A DNA stretch of 64,000 nt from Flavobacteriales bacterium UBA4110 (GCA_002383165.1 DFXK01000014.1:168955-232954); one strand, 5' to 3'; positions 51,426 to 62,581 are shown, counted from the stretch's first letter. Notes: a model not told the origin generated them from the letters alone. Made by a program: numbers and translations.

Positions 51426-52286
51426 ATGATTGCTATTGTAGACGGAGGATCCACAAAATGCGACTGGGTAATCCTGGAAAATGACGGTACAGAAGTCTTG
51501 AAAACAGAAACAGTCGGCTTCAATCCCAATATTACAAAACCGGAACTTATAGCGAATGAACTGGAGAAAAATCAGGCATTGACAAAGTTCTGTGATTATC
51601 TGGAAAATATCTTTTTTTACGGCTCAGGTTGCGGCACGGCTGAAAACAGGCTGATTGTAGAAAGAGAGATTCAGAAAGTGTTTACCAATGCCAATATATA
51701 CGTGAAGGAAGACCTTTTGGCTGCGGCTTATGCAGCTTACAGAGGCGTTCCGGCTATTGTTTGCATTTTGGGTACAGGCTCCAATGCGTGCTACTTCGAC
51801 GGGGAAAATGTAAGGACGGAATTGCCTTCTTTAGGATTTTTAATAGGCGACGAAGGCAGTGGAAGTGCATTGGGAAAACAGCTGGTTAGGCATTATTTTA
51901 TGAAAAAATTGCCTCCTGATCTGCACCAGCAGTTTGCTGAGATTTATCAGCTGCAAATAGACGAACTTCTAAAAAATATGTACCATAATCCTAGAGCTAA
52001 TGCTTATATGGCAGATTTCACGCGCTTTATTGTAGATAGAAAATCGCATCCATATTTTCAGAATTTTATCTATAAAGAACTGAAGAATTTCCTTGAGTTT
52101 CAGGTCATGCCGTACGAAGAATGCCGCGATGCCGAAATTAACTTTATAGGTTCAGTGGCTTATTTTTTCGAAGATTCTTTACGGGCTGCTGCGGCAGATT
52201 TTCACTTCAAGGTTGGGACGGTAGTTCAGAAACCGATAGAAAGCCTGGTGAATTATCATCGTGCCTATATCATTCCAAAGCTTTAA
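51426..52286 (+). CDS. BadF/BadG/BcrA/BcrD ATPase family kinase (GlcNAc-kinase-like)
   Basis: The 286-residue protein has the ASKHA fold: phosphate-1 motif IVDGGSTKCDWVI at the N terminus, GTGSNACYFDG, and the FLIGDEGSGSALGKQL block. The plain length and absence of iron-sulfur cysteines fit N-acetylglucosamine or glucosamine kinase-like members rather than benzoyl-CoA reductase activators. It may phosphorylate recycled cell-wall sugars; the substrate is inferred. Confidence 0.9.
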   Translation: MIAIVDGGSTKCDWVILENDGTEVLKTETVGFNPNITKPELIANELEKNQALTKFCDYLENIFFYGSGCGTAENRLIVEREIQKVFTNANIYVKEDLLAAAYAAYRGVPAIVCILGTGSNACYFDGENVRTELPSLGFLIGDEGSGSALGKQLVRHYFMKKLPPDLHQQFAEIYQLQIDELLKNMYHNPRANAYMADFTRFIVDRKSHPYFQNFIYKELKNFLEFQVMPYEECRDAEINFIGSVAYFFEDSLRAAAADFHFKVGTVVQKPIESLVNYHRAYIIPKL

Positions 52287-52303
52287 CTTTGCATCAATAA
52301 TTT

Positions 52304-52406
52304 GGGCGGATTCCTTTATCTCGTCTTTAATGACGAGATAAGCGGGTCGGTCTGCGGGCAGTCGCTCTATGCCTCTGGCGAGGAGCTCCGACAATGCCCT
52401 TCGCCC
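52304..52406 (+). repeat. Dispersed repeat family B, copy 3
   Basis: It begins GGGCGG and ends CTTCGCCC. It contains a perfect ten-pair hairpin TTATCTCGTC / GACGAGATAA (52316-52341), CGGGCAGTCGCTC and AGGAGCTCCG. The block order resembles the copies at 15837 and 63504, with more divergence. It lies between the BadF-type kinase and malic-enzyme genes. Confidence 0.55.
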
Positions 52407-52471
52407 TTACGCAATTTAAAAACCCGTGACACTATGATCAATATAGTTTCACTACAAAAAGAAATTCAACA

Positions 52472-54754
52472 ATGTCAAAAAATTCAAGAGACCAAAACGC
52501 TTTTGATAAAGCAGCTTTAGATTATCACCGCCAGGAACCGAAAGGAAAAATAGAAGTGATACCTTCCAAACCACATTCATCTCAGAGAGATTTGTCACTG
52601 GCCTATTCGCCGGGTGTTGCTGTGCCTTGTATGGCCATTCACGATGATCCTCAATCTGTTTATGAGTACACTTCCAAAGGAAATTTGGTAGCGGTAATCT
52701 CGAACGGAACAGCAGTTCTCGGATTGGGCGATATTGGTCCAGAAGCTTCCAAACCGGTGATGGAGGGAAAAGGATTGCTTTTCAAAATATTTGCGGGCAT
52801 CAATGTTTTCGATATTGAGATCAATGAAAAAGATCCTGATAAATTCATAGAAACGGTGAAAGCCATTGCACCAACTTTTGGTGGAATCAACCTGGAAGAT
52901 ATCAAAGCACCTGAGGCGTTTTACATAGAGCAAAGACTGAAAGAAGAATTAGATATTCCTCTGATGCACGATGATCAACACGGTACTGCAATTATTTCGG
53001 CAGCTGCGCTTATCAATGCTTTGGAAATCGCAGGAAAAAAAATCGGTGAAGTAAAAATGGTTATCAATGGAGCAGGAGCTGCTGCTATTGCATGTGCTAA
53101 GTTATACATCTCACTTGGTCTCGATCCTAAAAATATATTGATGTGTGACAGCAAAGGTGTCATCAACCATAAAAGAGAGAACCTGACGCCAGAGAAACTC
53201 GACTTCATCGCTGAAACTGAAATCTCAACTTTAGAAGAGGCGCTGAAAGGTTCGGATGTTTTTGTCGGACTTTCTAAAGGAAATGTGATGTCACCAGAAA
53301 TGTTACTTTCTATGGCAAAAAATCCCATCGTTTTTGCACTGGCCAATCCGGATCCAGAAATCAGTTACGACTTAGCTGTTGCTACCAGAGATGATGTAAT
53401 GATGGCGACTGGCAGAAGTGATTATCCTAATCAGGTAAACAATGTGCTTGGTTTTCCTTACATCTTTAGAGGAGCGTTGGACGTTCAGGCAAAAGGAATT
53501 AATGAAGCGATGAAGCTGGCTGCTGTTTATGCATTGGCAGAAATTGCTAAAGAGCCGGTGCCGGAAATGGTAAAGCTGGCATATAATGTTAGAGATATTA
53601 GTTTCGGAAAAGACTATTTTATCCCAAAACCTTTTGACAATCGATTGATCACCAAAGTTTCAATTGCTGTTGCCAAAGCTGCAATGGAAAGCGGAATTGC
53701 CGGAAAATCAATAGAAAACTTTCAAGAGTACGAAAATCAGCTCTTGGACAGAATGGGGCGGGATGAGAAGCTGGTAAGAATGATGCAAAACCGCGCAAAA
53801 GCTAATCCGAAAAGAGTTACACTAGGCAATGGTGAAGAGTATAATATTCTGAAGGCTGCTCAGATTCTGCAGGAGGAAGGTATTGCTTATCCAAGTCTTT
53901 TAGGTAGCAAAAGGCTCATCCAAGAAAAAATGGAAGAATATGGCATTACGCTAGATATTCCGATTATTGACCCTAATGATGATGCAAATAAAGAAGCCCG
54001 AAAAAAATACCGAAAAACACTTTGGGACAAGCGCAATAGAAAAGGTATCAATGAGTATAAATCGAAGCGTTATGTAAGACAACGGGATTACTTTGGTCCA
54101 CTGATGTTAGAACATGGCGATACTGATGCATTAATCGTTGGTTTCTCAAAAAGCTATGCTTCAGTTCTGAAACCAATTTTGGAAATCATTGATAAAAAGC
54201 CTGGCGTAAATAAAGTTGCGGCAATGATGATGATCCTCACAGATAAAAAACCATTGTTCTTCGCAGATACATCTATTAATAAAAATCCAACTGCAGAAGA
54301 TCTAGTTGAGATTGCAAGAATGGCAGAATATACTGTGAAATCTTTCGCTATCGAACCAAGACTCGCTATGTTGGGATTTGAGAATTTCTCAGCAAAAGCA
54401 GATACATCTAAAAAAGTAGCGGCGGCGGTTAAAATCCTTCATGAGAAATATCCTAAAATGATCGTAGACGGAGAGATCCAGCCGGACTTTGCATTAAACA
54501 GCGACCATCTTGCAGATTATCCTTTTTCAAAGTTGGGAACCAATCCAGCAAATGTTTTGGTTTTTCCAAATCTTGAAAGTGCCAATCTTTCTTACAAAAT
54601 CATCAGAGGGATGAAAGCTGCACAAACCATTGGACCTATTTTAATGGGGCTAGATCAGCCAGTGCACGTTTTGCAAATGAGGTCCAGCGTAGACGAAATT
54701 GTAAATCTTGCAACAATTGCGGTTCTAGACGCCCAAACGAAAGAGAAAAAATAA
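52472..54754 (+). CDS. maeB: NADP-dependent malic enzyme with phosphotransacetylase-like domain
   Basis: The 760-residue protein has an N-terminal malic-enzyme half (about 1-420): LSLAYSPGVAVPC, VMEGKGLLFK, LMHDDQHGTAIISAAAL, the dinucleotide loop VINGAGAAAIACAKLY and FALANPDPEI. The C-terminal half (about 430-760) is a phosphotransacetylase-like regulatory domain. It decarboxylates malate to pyruvate with NADP reduction. Two-domain MaeB proteins are controlled by acetyl-CoA and TCA metabolites in known cases. A strong terminator follows. Confidence 0.95.
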   Translation: MSKNSRDQNAFDKAALDYHRQEPKGKIEVIPSKPHSSQRDLSLAYSPGVAVPCMAIHDDPQSVYEYTSKGNLVAVISNGTAVLGLGDIGPEASKPVMEGKGLLFKIFAGINVFDIEINEKDPDKFIETVKAIAPTFGGINLEDIKAPEAFYIEQRLKEELDIPLMHDDQHGTAIISAAALINALEIAGKKIGEVKMVINGAGAAAIACAKLYISLGLDPKNILMCDSKGVINHKRENLTPEKLDFIAETEISTLEEALKGSDVFVGLSKGNVMSPEMLLSMAKNPIVFALANPDPEISYDLAVATRDDVMMATGRSDYPNQVNNVLGFPYIFRGALDVQAKGINEAMKLAAVYALAEIAKEPVPEMVKLAYNVRDISFGKDYFIPKPFDNRLITKVSIAVAKAAMESGIAGKSIENFQEYENQLLDRMGRDEKLVRMMQNRAKANPKRVTLGNGEEYNILKAAQILQEEGIAYPSLLGSKRLIQEKMEEYGITLDIPIIDPNDDANKEARKKYRKTLWDKRNRKGINEYKSKRYVRQRDYFGPLMLEHGDTDALIVGFSKSYASVLKPILEIIDKKPGVNKVAAMMMILTDKKPLFFADTSINKNPTAEDLVEIARMAEYTVKSFAIEPRLAMLGFENFSAKADTSKKVAAAVKILHEKYPKMIVDGEIQPDFALNSDHLADYPFSKLGTNPANVLVFPNLESANLSYKIIRGMKAAQTIGPILMGLDQPVHVLQMRSSVDEIVNLATIAVLDAQTKEKK

Positions 54755-54778
54755 ACATTTATTTAAAAATATAAATTT

Positions 54779-54815
54779 AAAAGCCATTTTAAGAAATTAA
54801 AATGGCTTTTAGTTT
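54779..54815 (+). terminator. Terminator after maeB
   Basis: AAAAGCCATTTTAA ... TTAAAATGGCTTTT is a 14-pair stem with a four-base loop. Confidence 0.9.
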
Positions 54816-54856
54816 TAAGTTAATTTATATCTTCGCAAATGTCTAATTTTTAATTA

Positions 54857-55441
54857 ATGATTTATTCTCTAAAAGGAATTGTGCAGGAGCTCACACCAAC
54901 TTTTGCCGTAGTGGATGTAAATGGAGTGGGATATTACGTCGGAATAAGTCTGCAGACCTCACAAAATCTAAAACAGGGTTCCGATGTCCTGTTATATATA
55001 CAGCAAATCATAAGAGAGGATGCACATTTGCTATTCGGATTTTTTACCAAGCAGGAAAAAGAAATGTTCAATCTGTTAATTAGTGTTAATGGAGTGGGCC
55101 CTGTTTCTGCGTTAATACTGCTATCTTCGCTCAGTTTAGCAGAGGCTGCCAATGCGATACTTTCTGGTAACAGCGGACTGATTCAGAAAGTAAAAGGAAT
55201 AGGAGCCAAAACGGCGGAAAGAATCATAGTGGATCTTCGTGATAAGGTCGGCATATTCGGGCATTCCGAAGAAAAACTTTCCGATATTCCTAACAATAAA
55301 ATTAAAAATGAAGCGTTATCAGCATTAGAAGTTTTGGGTATTTCAAAACGAATCAGTGAGAAAATTGCAGACAGAATTTTGAAGCAGAACCCTCACTTTT
55401 CAGTAGAAGAATTAGTGAAAGAGATTTTAAAAAATATTTAA
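54857..55441 (+). CDS. ruvA: Holliday junction branch migration protein RuvA
   Basis: The 194-residue protein has an OB-fold N-terminal domain (about 1-64), a helix-hairpin-helix domain (LLISVNGVGPVSALILLSSL, KVKGIGAKTAERIIVDLRDK) and a C-terminal RuvB-binding domain (about 145-194). It binds Holliday junctions and works with RuvB. It is followed by sprA after 42 bases, a neighbour pair often conserved in Flavobacteriia. Confidence 0.96.
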   Translation: MIYSLKGIVQELTPTFAVVDVNGVGYYVGISLQTSQNLKQGSDVLLYIQQIIREDAHLLFGFFTKQEKEMFNLLISVNGVGPVSALILLSSLSLAEAANAILSGNSGLIQKVKGIGAKTAERIIVDLRDKVGIFGHSEEKLSDIPNNKIKNEALSALEVLGISKRISEKIADRILKQNPHFSVEELVKEILKNI

Positions 55442-55483
55442 CAATTGATGATAATTTATCATCGGTTTCTTAAAAGATTATAA

Positions 55484-58400
55484 GTGAAGAAAAATATTTA
55501 CCTTTATAAATTAACCCTACTTTTCATTTTTTTTGCAGGTTATACCAATTTATTTGCGCAGGAAAAACCAATTGACAGCTTAATCAGTGTCAGAAAAGAT
55601 TTCAGTTTAGCGGATCCTATTCGTTATGACGCGTTTTATGATATAAAAACCGGCATGTATTACTTATACCCGAAAATCGGAAATTCTGTTGTAGGTGCGC
55701 CTATTGCGATGACCTTCGAGGAGTATAAGAATTACGTCATGCAAAACAATCTTCGTGCCTATTACGAAGAAAAATCGCTTCTTAATGATCTCGGAAGAAG
55801 AAAAGACCAGACCGATGCTAAGAAAAAAGGCCTGATTCCCGCAATTACGATCAAAAATAAAATGTTCGAAAATATTTTTGGCAGTAATAAAATAGAATTG
55901 ATTCCACAGGGTTTTGCTTCTTTTGATTTGGGTGGGCTGTATCAAAAAATAGATAATCCATTAATTCTTCCTCAGAACAGAACTAGTTTTGCAATCAATA
56001 TACAGCAGAGAATGCAACTCGGAATAACGGGAAAAGTCGGGGAAAATCTTCAATTAAAAGCCAATTATGATACTCAAAGTGGTTTTGCTTTTGAGAACCG
56101 GATGAATATGGTCTGGCAGGCAAAAGGTTCCTGGAAAGATCTGCAATCCAAAGGTCTTAATGAAAAAGGACAGGATCCTGAGGATAAAATTATCAAAAGA
56201 GTAGAGGTAGGTAATATTAGTATGCCGCTTTCAACGAGTTTGATCCGTGGTTCTCAGTCGCTGTTTGGTTTGAAAACAGAGTTCCAGCTGGGTAAGACAA
56301 CCGGAACTTTAGTATTTTCTCAGCAGCAGGGTGAGGCCAAAACCATTGTGGCACAAGGGGGCGGAACGATGAGTACGTTTAAGATTAATGCTTTTGATTA
56401 TGAAGATAATCAGCATTACTTTTTAGGTCATTATTTTCATGATAAATATGACGAATCTCTGCAAAACTATCCCCTTATCAACTCCAGCATTAACATTACA
56501 AGAATGGAAGTTTGGGTGCTGGATCAAGGAGGCTCTAACATAGAATCTCAGAAGCCGATTGTGGGCATCAGGGATTTAGGAGACGGCACAGGTATCATCC
56601 CAAGTAATGGTAATAATAATCTCTATCAACAGATTTCATCAGCTTTAGGAAGTTCCAGAGATGTGGTTACTGCTTATAACATCTTGAACGGAAGGTCTTT
56701 CCCGAATGCACAGGGAACTCCTGAACCGTTCGTATCTGGTGAGCATTTTATGAATAATATCAAGGCTAGAAAACTGACAACATCAGAATATAAATTTAAT
56801 TCTCAACTAGGTTACATTTCATTGAATCAAAGGCTTAATGACAACCAGTTTCTTGCTGCATCTTATTCTTATACCATCAACGGATCCAGCCAGGTTTATA
56901 AAGTCGGTGAGTTCTCGGAAGAAAATGCCGTATTAATTACAAAATTGCTGAAATCCAACTCTACCACCAAGACCAATTCTCCAATGTGGGAGCTGATGAT
57001 GAAGAATATTTATTCTCTGAATGCCAACCAGCTTCAGGCGCAGGATTTCTTGTTGAATGTGTATTATAGAGACCAAGGTTCGGCAAAAGTCAATTACTTA
57101 CCCGGAGTACAGTACAATAACGGAATTCCGGAAGACACTAACTTGCTCAGACTTTTTAATCTGGATCGGCTTAATGTGAATGGCGATCTCCAAACTAACG
57201 CAGATGGAACAAAAGGAGATGGGATTTTCGATTATGTAAACGGAATAACTGTAGATCCGGAAAACGGAAAAATCATCTTTACAAAAATAGAACCTTTTGG
57301 AGGTTATCTGGAAAGCGTTCTGAATGTTACAGATAAGTCACAGTTTGTTTTTAATGATATCTATGATAAGCAGAAGACAACACCCTCACAGATTCCGTTG
57401 CGATATACCATTGAGGGAAGGTATAAAGGAAGCCAGGGACAAGGGATTTCTCTCGGAGCTATAAACGTCCCGCAGGGTTCTGTAAAGGTAACTGCAAATG
57501 GTGCTCAGCTTGTAGAAGGTGTGGATTATACTGTAGATTATATGCTGGGAACGGTTAATATTATCAACGAAACAGTAAAACAATCTGGTCAGGCTATCAA
57601 TATTTCTCTTGAAAATCAGCTGACGTTCAATACGCAGAGAAAAAGTTTCTGGGGATTGAATCTTGAAAGAAAATTCAATGAGCATCTAACAGCTGGAGCT
57701 ACCGTTGTCAATTACACGGAAAGACCATTGACGCAAAAGGTGAATTATGGTCAGGAAGCGGTGAGTAATACCATGGCAGGTTTCAACTTGATGTATAACA
57801 ATGAACTGCCATTCCTTACTAGATTAACAGATAAAATTCCTCTTATCAATACGGAAGCTCCGTCTAATTTAAATTTTAAAGCTGAAGCTGCCTATCTGAT
57901 TCCGGGACAAAGCAAAGGGATCAATGATCAGTCCTACATTGATGATTTTGAGCAGACCACTTCAAAAATCTCGCTTAAAGAACCTGCGATGTGGAGTATC
58001 GCTTCCCGTCCGGAAAATAATAAGGATTATCCTGCCATTTTCCCTTCCGTGAATAATGATAATACCAACAGTGGAAACGGCAGGGGATTACTTTCCTGGT
58101 ATCAGATAGATCCGCGTTTTTATGGCGTGGGCGGTGCTGCCCCCAATGGAATCAATGCCCAACGTTTATCCAATCATGCTTCCAGAAGAGTTCAGATGAG
58201 GGAACTTTATAACAACAGGGACTATGTGGCGGGCGAACAGACCATCCTTAATACATTTGATATCACTTATTATCCTCAGGAACGTGGTCCTTACAATGTT
58301 AATCCGGCTACCGAAACCACGGCTCAGAGATGGGCAGGTTTGATGCGTCCGATTTCTGTTACTAATTTTGTAACTTCAAATATTGATTATGTAGAATTTT

Positions 58401-61400
58401 GGTTAATGGATCCGCGTGCAGATGGTAACAATCTTGGTACAGATCCTAAATTATTATTACAGTTAGGAAATGTGTCTGAAGATGTGCTGAAAGATGGCAG
58501 ATTACAATACGAAAATGGTTTGCCTACCGCCAGCACTCCTACTAATACTACGACTTCAAATTGGGGAACACAGCCGAAACAAGTGCCTATACTTTACGCA
58601 TTTTCTTCCGAGGGAGATGAAAGAGGACAGCAGGATTTGGGATATGACGGTTTGAGCGGTGCGCAGGAACAGGAAAAATTCGGGGTTAATTTTGTAAACC
58701 CTGTAACCAATGAGCTTGATCCTGCATCTGATAATTTTGTCTACTATCTTTCCAATCAGTTTCAGGGAGATCTTGCATCTTCTTTAATAGAACGTTACAA
58801 GTATTTCCGAGGACCGGAAGGAAACTCTCAAGCCAATAGCTTAGAGGTTGCCACTCAGACACCGGACGCAGAGGATATCAACAGAGACTACAATCTGGAC
58901 CAGACAGAGAATTATAACCAATATACAATAGATCTTTCGCCAGCCAATATGGTTGTGGGTAGCAATAATAAAATTGTTGACATTAAAGAAGTTGATGTAA
59001 AATTCGAGAACGGACAGGCCGGAAAAGTTAAATGGTATCTTTTCAGAATTCCTGTTGCAGAGTATGACGATAGTTCTAAAGTTGAAGGTTCTGATGTCTC
59101 TGTGCTTAATAATGTAAGATTTGCCAGATTATTATTGAAAGGTTTTGACCAGACATCTACATTGAGATTCGGTTCATTCGATTTAGTAAGATCCGACTGG
59201 AGAAAATATACAAATGAAATTTTCAGTGCTACAATTTCGGATAACAATGAAGGTAACAGCGCACCGCAAAATCAAAATGCTAACTTCGATATTGGAAGTG
59301 TAAATCTTGAAGAAAATGCTTTGGGAACGCCACCCTATGTTTTGCCTCCGGGAATAGACAGACAGGTTTTAAGCGGTAATGCTGGTGCACAAAGACAAAA
59401 TGAATCTTCTCTTTACATGAAAGTGAAGGATCTGAAGGGTGAATCAAGAGGTGTGTTCAAGAATACAAGTCTTGATATGCGTCGATATAAAAAATTGAAG
59501 TTATTCGTACACGCAGAAAATCAGACTAATACAACGACTTCTAATACAAGTGATTTTGATAAAAATGCAAAATTCTTCATCCGTTTTGGTAGTGATGCGA
59601 CAGATAATTATTATGAGTACGAAAGTTCTTTAAAATATACCGCAAAAAATGCTACTTCTGCACTGGACATCTGGCCGGATGAAAATACTTTGGATTTAGA
59701 AATTGAGAATTTTGTGAATGCCAAGCTGAAAAGAGATGAACTTTCCAGATCCGGAAATCAGAATCTGGCAGTTAGATATCTTTATCCGGATTATGGAGAT
59801 GATGAGAAACGAATCTATGTAAAAGGACGCCCGAGTATTGGTAATGTAACGACCATTATGATCGGTGTGAGAAACAATGACAATTCCAATGCAAAAACGC
59901 TTGTTCTTTGGGTCAATGAAATCAGGCTTTCTGAAATTGAAAATAAAGGAGGCTACGCAGGAAATGCAAGTCTAAATTTCAACCTCGGAGACTTCGCAAT
60001 GGTAAATGCCAATGCGTCCTATGCATCCATCGGTTTTGGCGCGATTGATCAAAAACCATCGGAAAGATCTCAGGACGAAAATTCGGCGTTCAGTATAAAC
60101 ACAACGGTTAATGTAGATAAGTTTCTGCCAGAAAAATCCGGCGTGAAAATTCCATTGAACTATTCTTATACACAAACCATCACTGATCCTAAGTACAATC
60201 CGCTTGATAATGATGTAGAACTTAAGAAAGCTCCAAATCAGGATGAACTGAAGAAAGTGGTAAGAACCTATACTCAGCAAAGAAGTATTGGTGTGGTTAA
60301 TGTCAGAAAAGAAAGAATGAATCCAGATAAAAAGGCAAGATTCTATGATGTGGAAAACCTAAATCTTACGGCTATTTATAACGATGATTTCTATCGTGAT
60401 GTTTATACAAAACGTAACTATAAACAATATTTAAATGCTTATTTGGAGTACAACTATACTTTCAAACAGTATTTTCTGAAACCATTCAACAAAATGGTTA
60501 GCGATACGGCGAAGTCATACAAATATTTGAGATGGGTTAAAGAGTTTAACTTCAATCCGGTTCCTACAAGATTATCTTTCAGAACAATTTTGGATAGAAA
60601 TTATAATGAGTTAGAATACAGAAATGTAGATGCCTTGCTTTCAGGAAACGCTGGTCAGGATTTTGATGTCATCAGAAACAGGAATTTCTTCTTCGGATGG
60701 CAGTATAGTTTGGGCTTCAACTTTACAAAATCATTAAAACTTGAGATCAATTCAGAAACTAAAACCCTGAATGATAACCTGGATGTCAATGCTATGAACA
60801 ACCGCTCTATATTTAGTAATCCTTTCAGAGCAGGCCGTCCGGTATTGTACAATCACAGAGCTCAGCTTAGCTACAGATTGCCGTTTGAATATCTGCCTTA
60901 TCTTGATTTTATCAATGCAGAACTTAGCTATCAGTTCCAATATAACTGGAACGCTAGGTCTACTGCTGCAAGGAATGTTGAATATAACGGAAGAATAGAG
61001 AATCTTGGAAACTTATCCCAGAATACCAATGCTATTGTGGCAACATCCACAATAGATGTCCCAAAATTCTTTACTAAATTCAGCTATTTCAGAAAAATTA
61101 GTGAAACGATGCAAAAGCGCAACCAAGAGATTGACTCACTTGCAAATGTTTATAATACAGCATTCACGAAGAAAAACAGCAGGTTTAAGTTTAAGAATTA
61201 TAAGTTCAAAAATAAATTGAAACCACTACAGGCAGTTGCTTACGCATTAACTTCAATGAAACAATTGAACGTTAATTACAATGAAAATAATGGTATTGTA
61301 TTGCCAGGATTGTTATCTGCACCAAACTTCTATGGTTACGGACAAACATTAGGAGGTCCAACCGTCGGATTCTTATTAGGATCACAAGCTGATATCAGAA

Positions 61401-62581
61401 GAACTGTTATAGAAAATGGATGGGTTTCTAACTCAACTTTAATGAATGATGCTTACTCCGAATTGAATAACAGAACGTTTACTGCAGATTTACAAGTGAT
61501 GCCGGCAAATGATCTTAGAATAGATTTCAATGTGTTGCAGAATTACAGCAGAAATTATGTTCAGGGTGGTTACAATGTGGTGGATGAGTCCACCAATTAT
61601 AAAGCTTACAGAGATGCCTTTGGAACGGAACTTATTACATATTCCAACACAGCTTGGTCATTCAATACAGCGTTCAAAGCAGATGGAGAGATTTACAAAC
61701 TGATCAAAGAAAATGCATTGGCTATTTCTCAGCAGTATGAAGGAATAAGAGATATTGATGGTTTCACAGCAGGATATTCTAAAAGTAATTCTTATGTTTT
61801 GATTCCAGCATTCAAAGCAGCAATCGAAGGAAAGTCTCCTAAGAAAATAGGCAATCCAACAAAAGCAGGTGTTCCTTTGCCAAACTGGAAATTAGTTTAT
61901 TCTGGACTTAGAAACCTACCGATTGTTAATAGTCAATTCTCTAAGTTTGATGTTTTACATTCATATGTATCTACATATACAATGTCAGGCGTTCAAGCTA
62001 GTGTCGATTATTTTAACAGAGATCTCAGAGATCCAAACACAGCTTATGACTCCAATGGTAACAGATACAATCCGTATACTTTTACTCAGGTCGGATATGT
62101 AGAAGCTTTCTCTCCGTTGATTGGTTTTGATGTAACGATGAGAAACAATATGCAGTTCCGTTTCAACTACAACAGAGATAGAACTTACTTGCTAGGATTA
62201 GTTAACACAACATTGACGGAAGAATTAGGAAATGAATTCGTCGTAGGTTACGGATACATTTTGAAAGACCTCAAGATCAGAATCAATTATAAAGGAAAAG
62301 GAAGAGATATCAAGAGTGATCTTAATATGAGAGCAGATTTATCAATGAGAGACAGTAAAACTACAATTACTAATATTTTGATAGATGATTCCCAGGTAAC
62401 AGGAGGGCAAAAGATTTTCAGCCTCAAGTTATCCGCAGATTATAATATGTCACAGAATCTGAATCTGAAATTCTTCTACGATCAGATGATGACCAAGTAT
62501 AAGATTTCAACAGCCTTCCCGCTGTCCACAATCAGAGCTGGTATTACCGCAACGATGACTTTTGGAGGAACAACTAATTAA
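55484..62581 (+). CDS. sprA: Cell-surface protein SprA, T9SS outer-membrane translocon
   Basis: The 2365-residue protein has a signal peptide (LYKLTLLFIFFAGYTNLFAQ) and the huge beta-strand-rich body of SprA/Sov. In Flavobacterium johnsoniae this protein is a giant 36-strand beta-barrel through which T9SS cargo leaves. Segments such as GKVGENLQLKANYDTQSGFA, GSQSLFGLKTEFQLGK, IDDFEQTTSKISLKEPAMWS and the C-terminal TAFPLSTIRAGITATMTFGG are typical. The start is GTG at 55484 (MKKNIYLYK). It explains how the three T9SS-tagged proteins in the window can be exported. Length is close to the family norm, with no frameshift seen. Confidence 0.96.
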   Translation: MKKNIYLYKLTLLFIFFAGYTNLFAQEKPIDSLISVRKDFSLADPIRYDAFYDIKTGMYYLYPKIGNSVVGAPIAMTFEEYKNYVMQNNLRAYYEEKSLLNDLGRRKDQTDAKKKGLIPAITIKNKMFENIFGSNKIELIPQGFASFDLGGLYQKIDNPLILPQNRTSFAINIQQRMQLGITGKVGENLQLKANYDTQSGFAFENRMNMVWQAKGSWKDLQSKGLNEKGQDPEDKIIKRVEVGNISMPLSTSLIRGSQSLFGLKTEFQLGKTTGTLVFSQQQGEAKTIVAQGGGTMSTFKINAFDYEDNQHYFLGHYFHDKYDESLQNYPLINSSINITRMEVWVLDQGGSNIESQKPIVGIRDLGDGTGIIPSNGNNNLYQQISSALGSSRDVVTAYNILNGRSFPNAQGTPEPFVSGEHFMNNIKARKLTTSEYKFNSQLGYISLNQRLNDNQFLAASYSYTINGSSQVYKVGEFSEENAVLITKLLKSNSTTKTNSPMWELMMKNIYSLNANQLQAQDFLLNVYYRDQGSAKVNYLPGVQYNNGIPEDTNLLRLFNLDRLNVNGDLQTNADGTKGDGIFDYVNGITVDPENGKIIFTKIEPFGGYLESVLNVTDKSQFVFNDIYDKQKTTPSQIPLRYTIEGRYKGSQGQGISLGAINVPQGSVKVTANGAQLVEGVDYTVDYMLGTVNIINETVKQSGQAINISLENQLTFNTQRKSFWGLNLERKFNEHLTAGATVVNYTERPLTQKVNYGQEAVSNTMAGFNLMYNNELPFLTRLTDKIPLINTEAPSNLNFKAEAAYLIPGQSKGINDQSYIDDFEQTTSKISLKEPAMWSIASRPENNKDYPAIFPSVNNDNTNSGNGRGLLSWYQIDPRFYGVGGAAPNGINAQRLSNHASRRVQMRELYNNRDYVAGEQTILNTFDITYYPQERGPYNVNPATETTAQRWAGLMRPISVTNFVTSNIDYVEFWLMDPRADGNNLGTDPKLLLQLGNVSEDVLKDGRLQYENGLPTASTPTNTTTSNWGTQPKQVPILYAFSSEGDERGQQDLGYDGLSGAQEQEKFGVNFVNPVTNELDPASDNFVYYLSNQFQGDLASSLIERYKYFRGPEGNSQANSLEVATQTPDAEDINRDYNLDQTENYNQYTIDLSPANMVVGSNNKIVDIKEVDVKFENGQAGKVKWYLFRIPVAEYDDSSKVEGSDVSVLNNVRFARLLLKGFDQTSTLRFGSFDLVRSDWRKYTNEIFSATISDNNEGNSAPQNQNANFDIGSVNLEENALGTPPYVLPPGIDRQVLSGNAGAQRQNESSLYMKVKDLKGESRGVFKNTSLDMRRYKKLKLFVHAENQTNTTTSNTSDFDKNAKFFIRFGSDATDNYYEYESSLKYTAKNATSALDIWPDENTLDLEIENFVNAKLKRDELSRSGNQNLAVRYLYPDYGDDEKRIYVKGRPSIGNVTTIMIGVRNNDNSNAKTLVLWVNEIRLSEIENKGGYAGNASLNFNLGDFAMVNANASYASIGFGAIDQKPSERSQDENSAFSINTTVNVDKFLPEKSGVKIPLNYSYTQTITDPKYNPLDNDVELKKAPNQDELKKVVRTYTQQRSIGVVNVRKERMNPDKKARFYDVENLNLTAIYNDDFYRDVYTKRNYKQYLNAYLEYNYTFKQYFLKPFNKMVSDTAKSYKYLRWVKEFNFNPVPTRLSFRTILDRNYNELEYRNVDALLSGNAGQDFDVIRNRNFFFGWQYSLGFNFTKSLKLEINSETKTLNDNLDVNAMNNRSIFSNPFRAGRPVLYNHRAQLSYRLPFEYLPYLDFINAELSYQFQYNWNARSTAARNVEYNGRIENLGNLSQNTNAIVATSTIDVPKFFTKFSYFRKISETMQKRNQEIDSLANVYNTAFTKKNSRFKFKNYKFKNKLKPLQAVAYALTSMKQLNVNYNENNGIVLPGLLSAPNFYGYGQTLGGPTVGFLLGSQADIRRTVIENGWVSNSTLMNDAYSELNNRTFTADLQVMPANDLRIDFNVLQNYSRNYVQGGYNVVDESTNYKAYRDAFGTELITYSNTAWSFNTAFKADGEIYKLIKENALAISQQYEGIRDIDGFTAGYSKSNSYVLIPAFKAAIEGKSPKKIGNPTKAGVPLPNWKLVYSGLRNLPIVNSQFSKFDVLHSYVSTYTMSGVQASVDYFNRDLRDPNTAYDSNGNRYNPYTFTQVGYVEAFSPLIGFDVTMRNNMQFRFNYNRDRTYLLGLVNTTLTEELGNEFVVGYGYILKDLKIRINYKGKGRDIKSDLNMRADLSMRDSKTTITNILIDDSQVTGGQKIFSLKLSADYNMSQNLNLKFFYDQMMTKYKISTAFPLSTIRAGITATMTFGGTTN

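Noticed and set aside
52304..52406. Repeat B copy 3 as a terminator or riboswitch of the malic-enzyme gene
   Set aside because: The strong hairpin has no T tract, and the block order matches the other repeat copies; a riboswitch fold was not recognisable.
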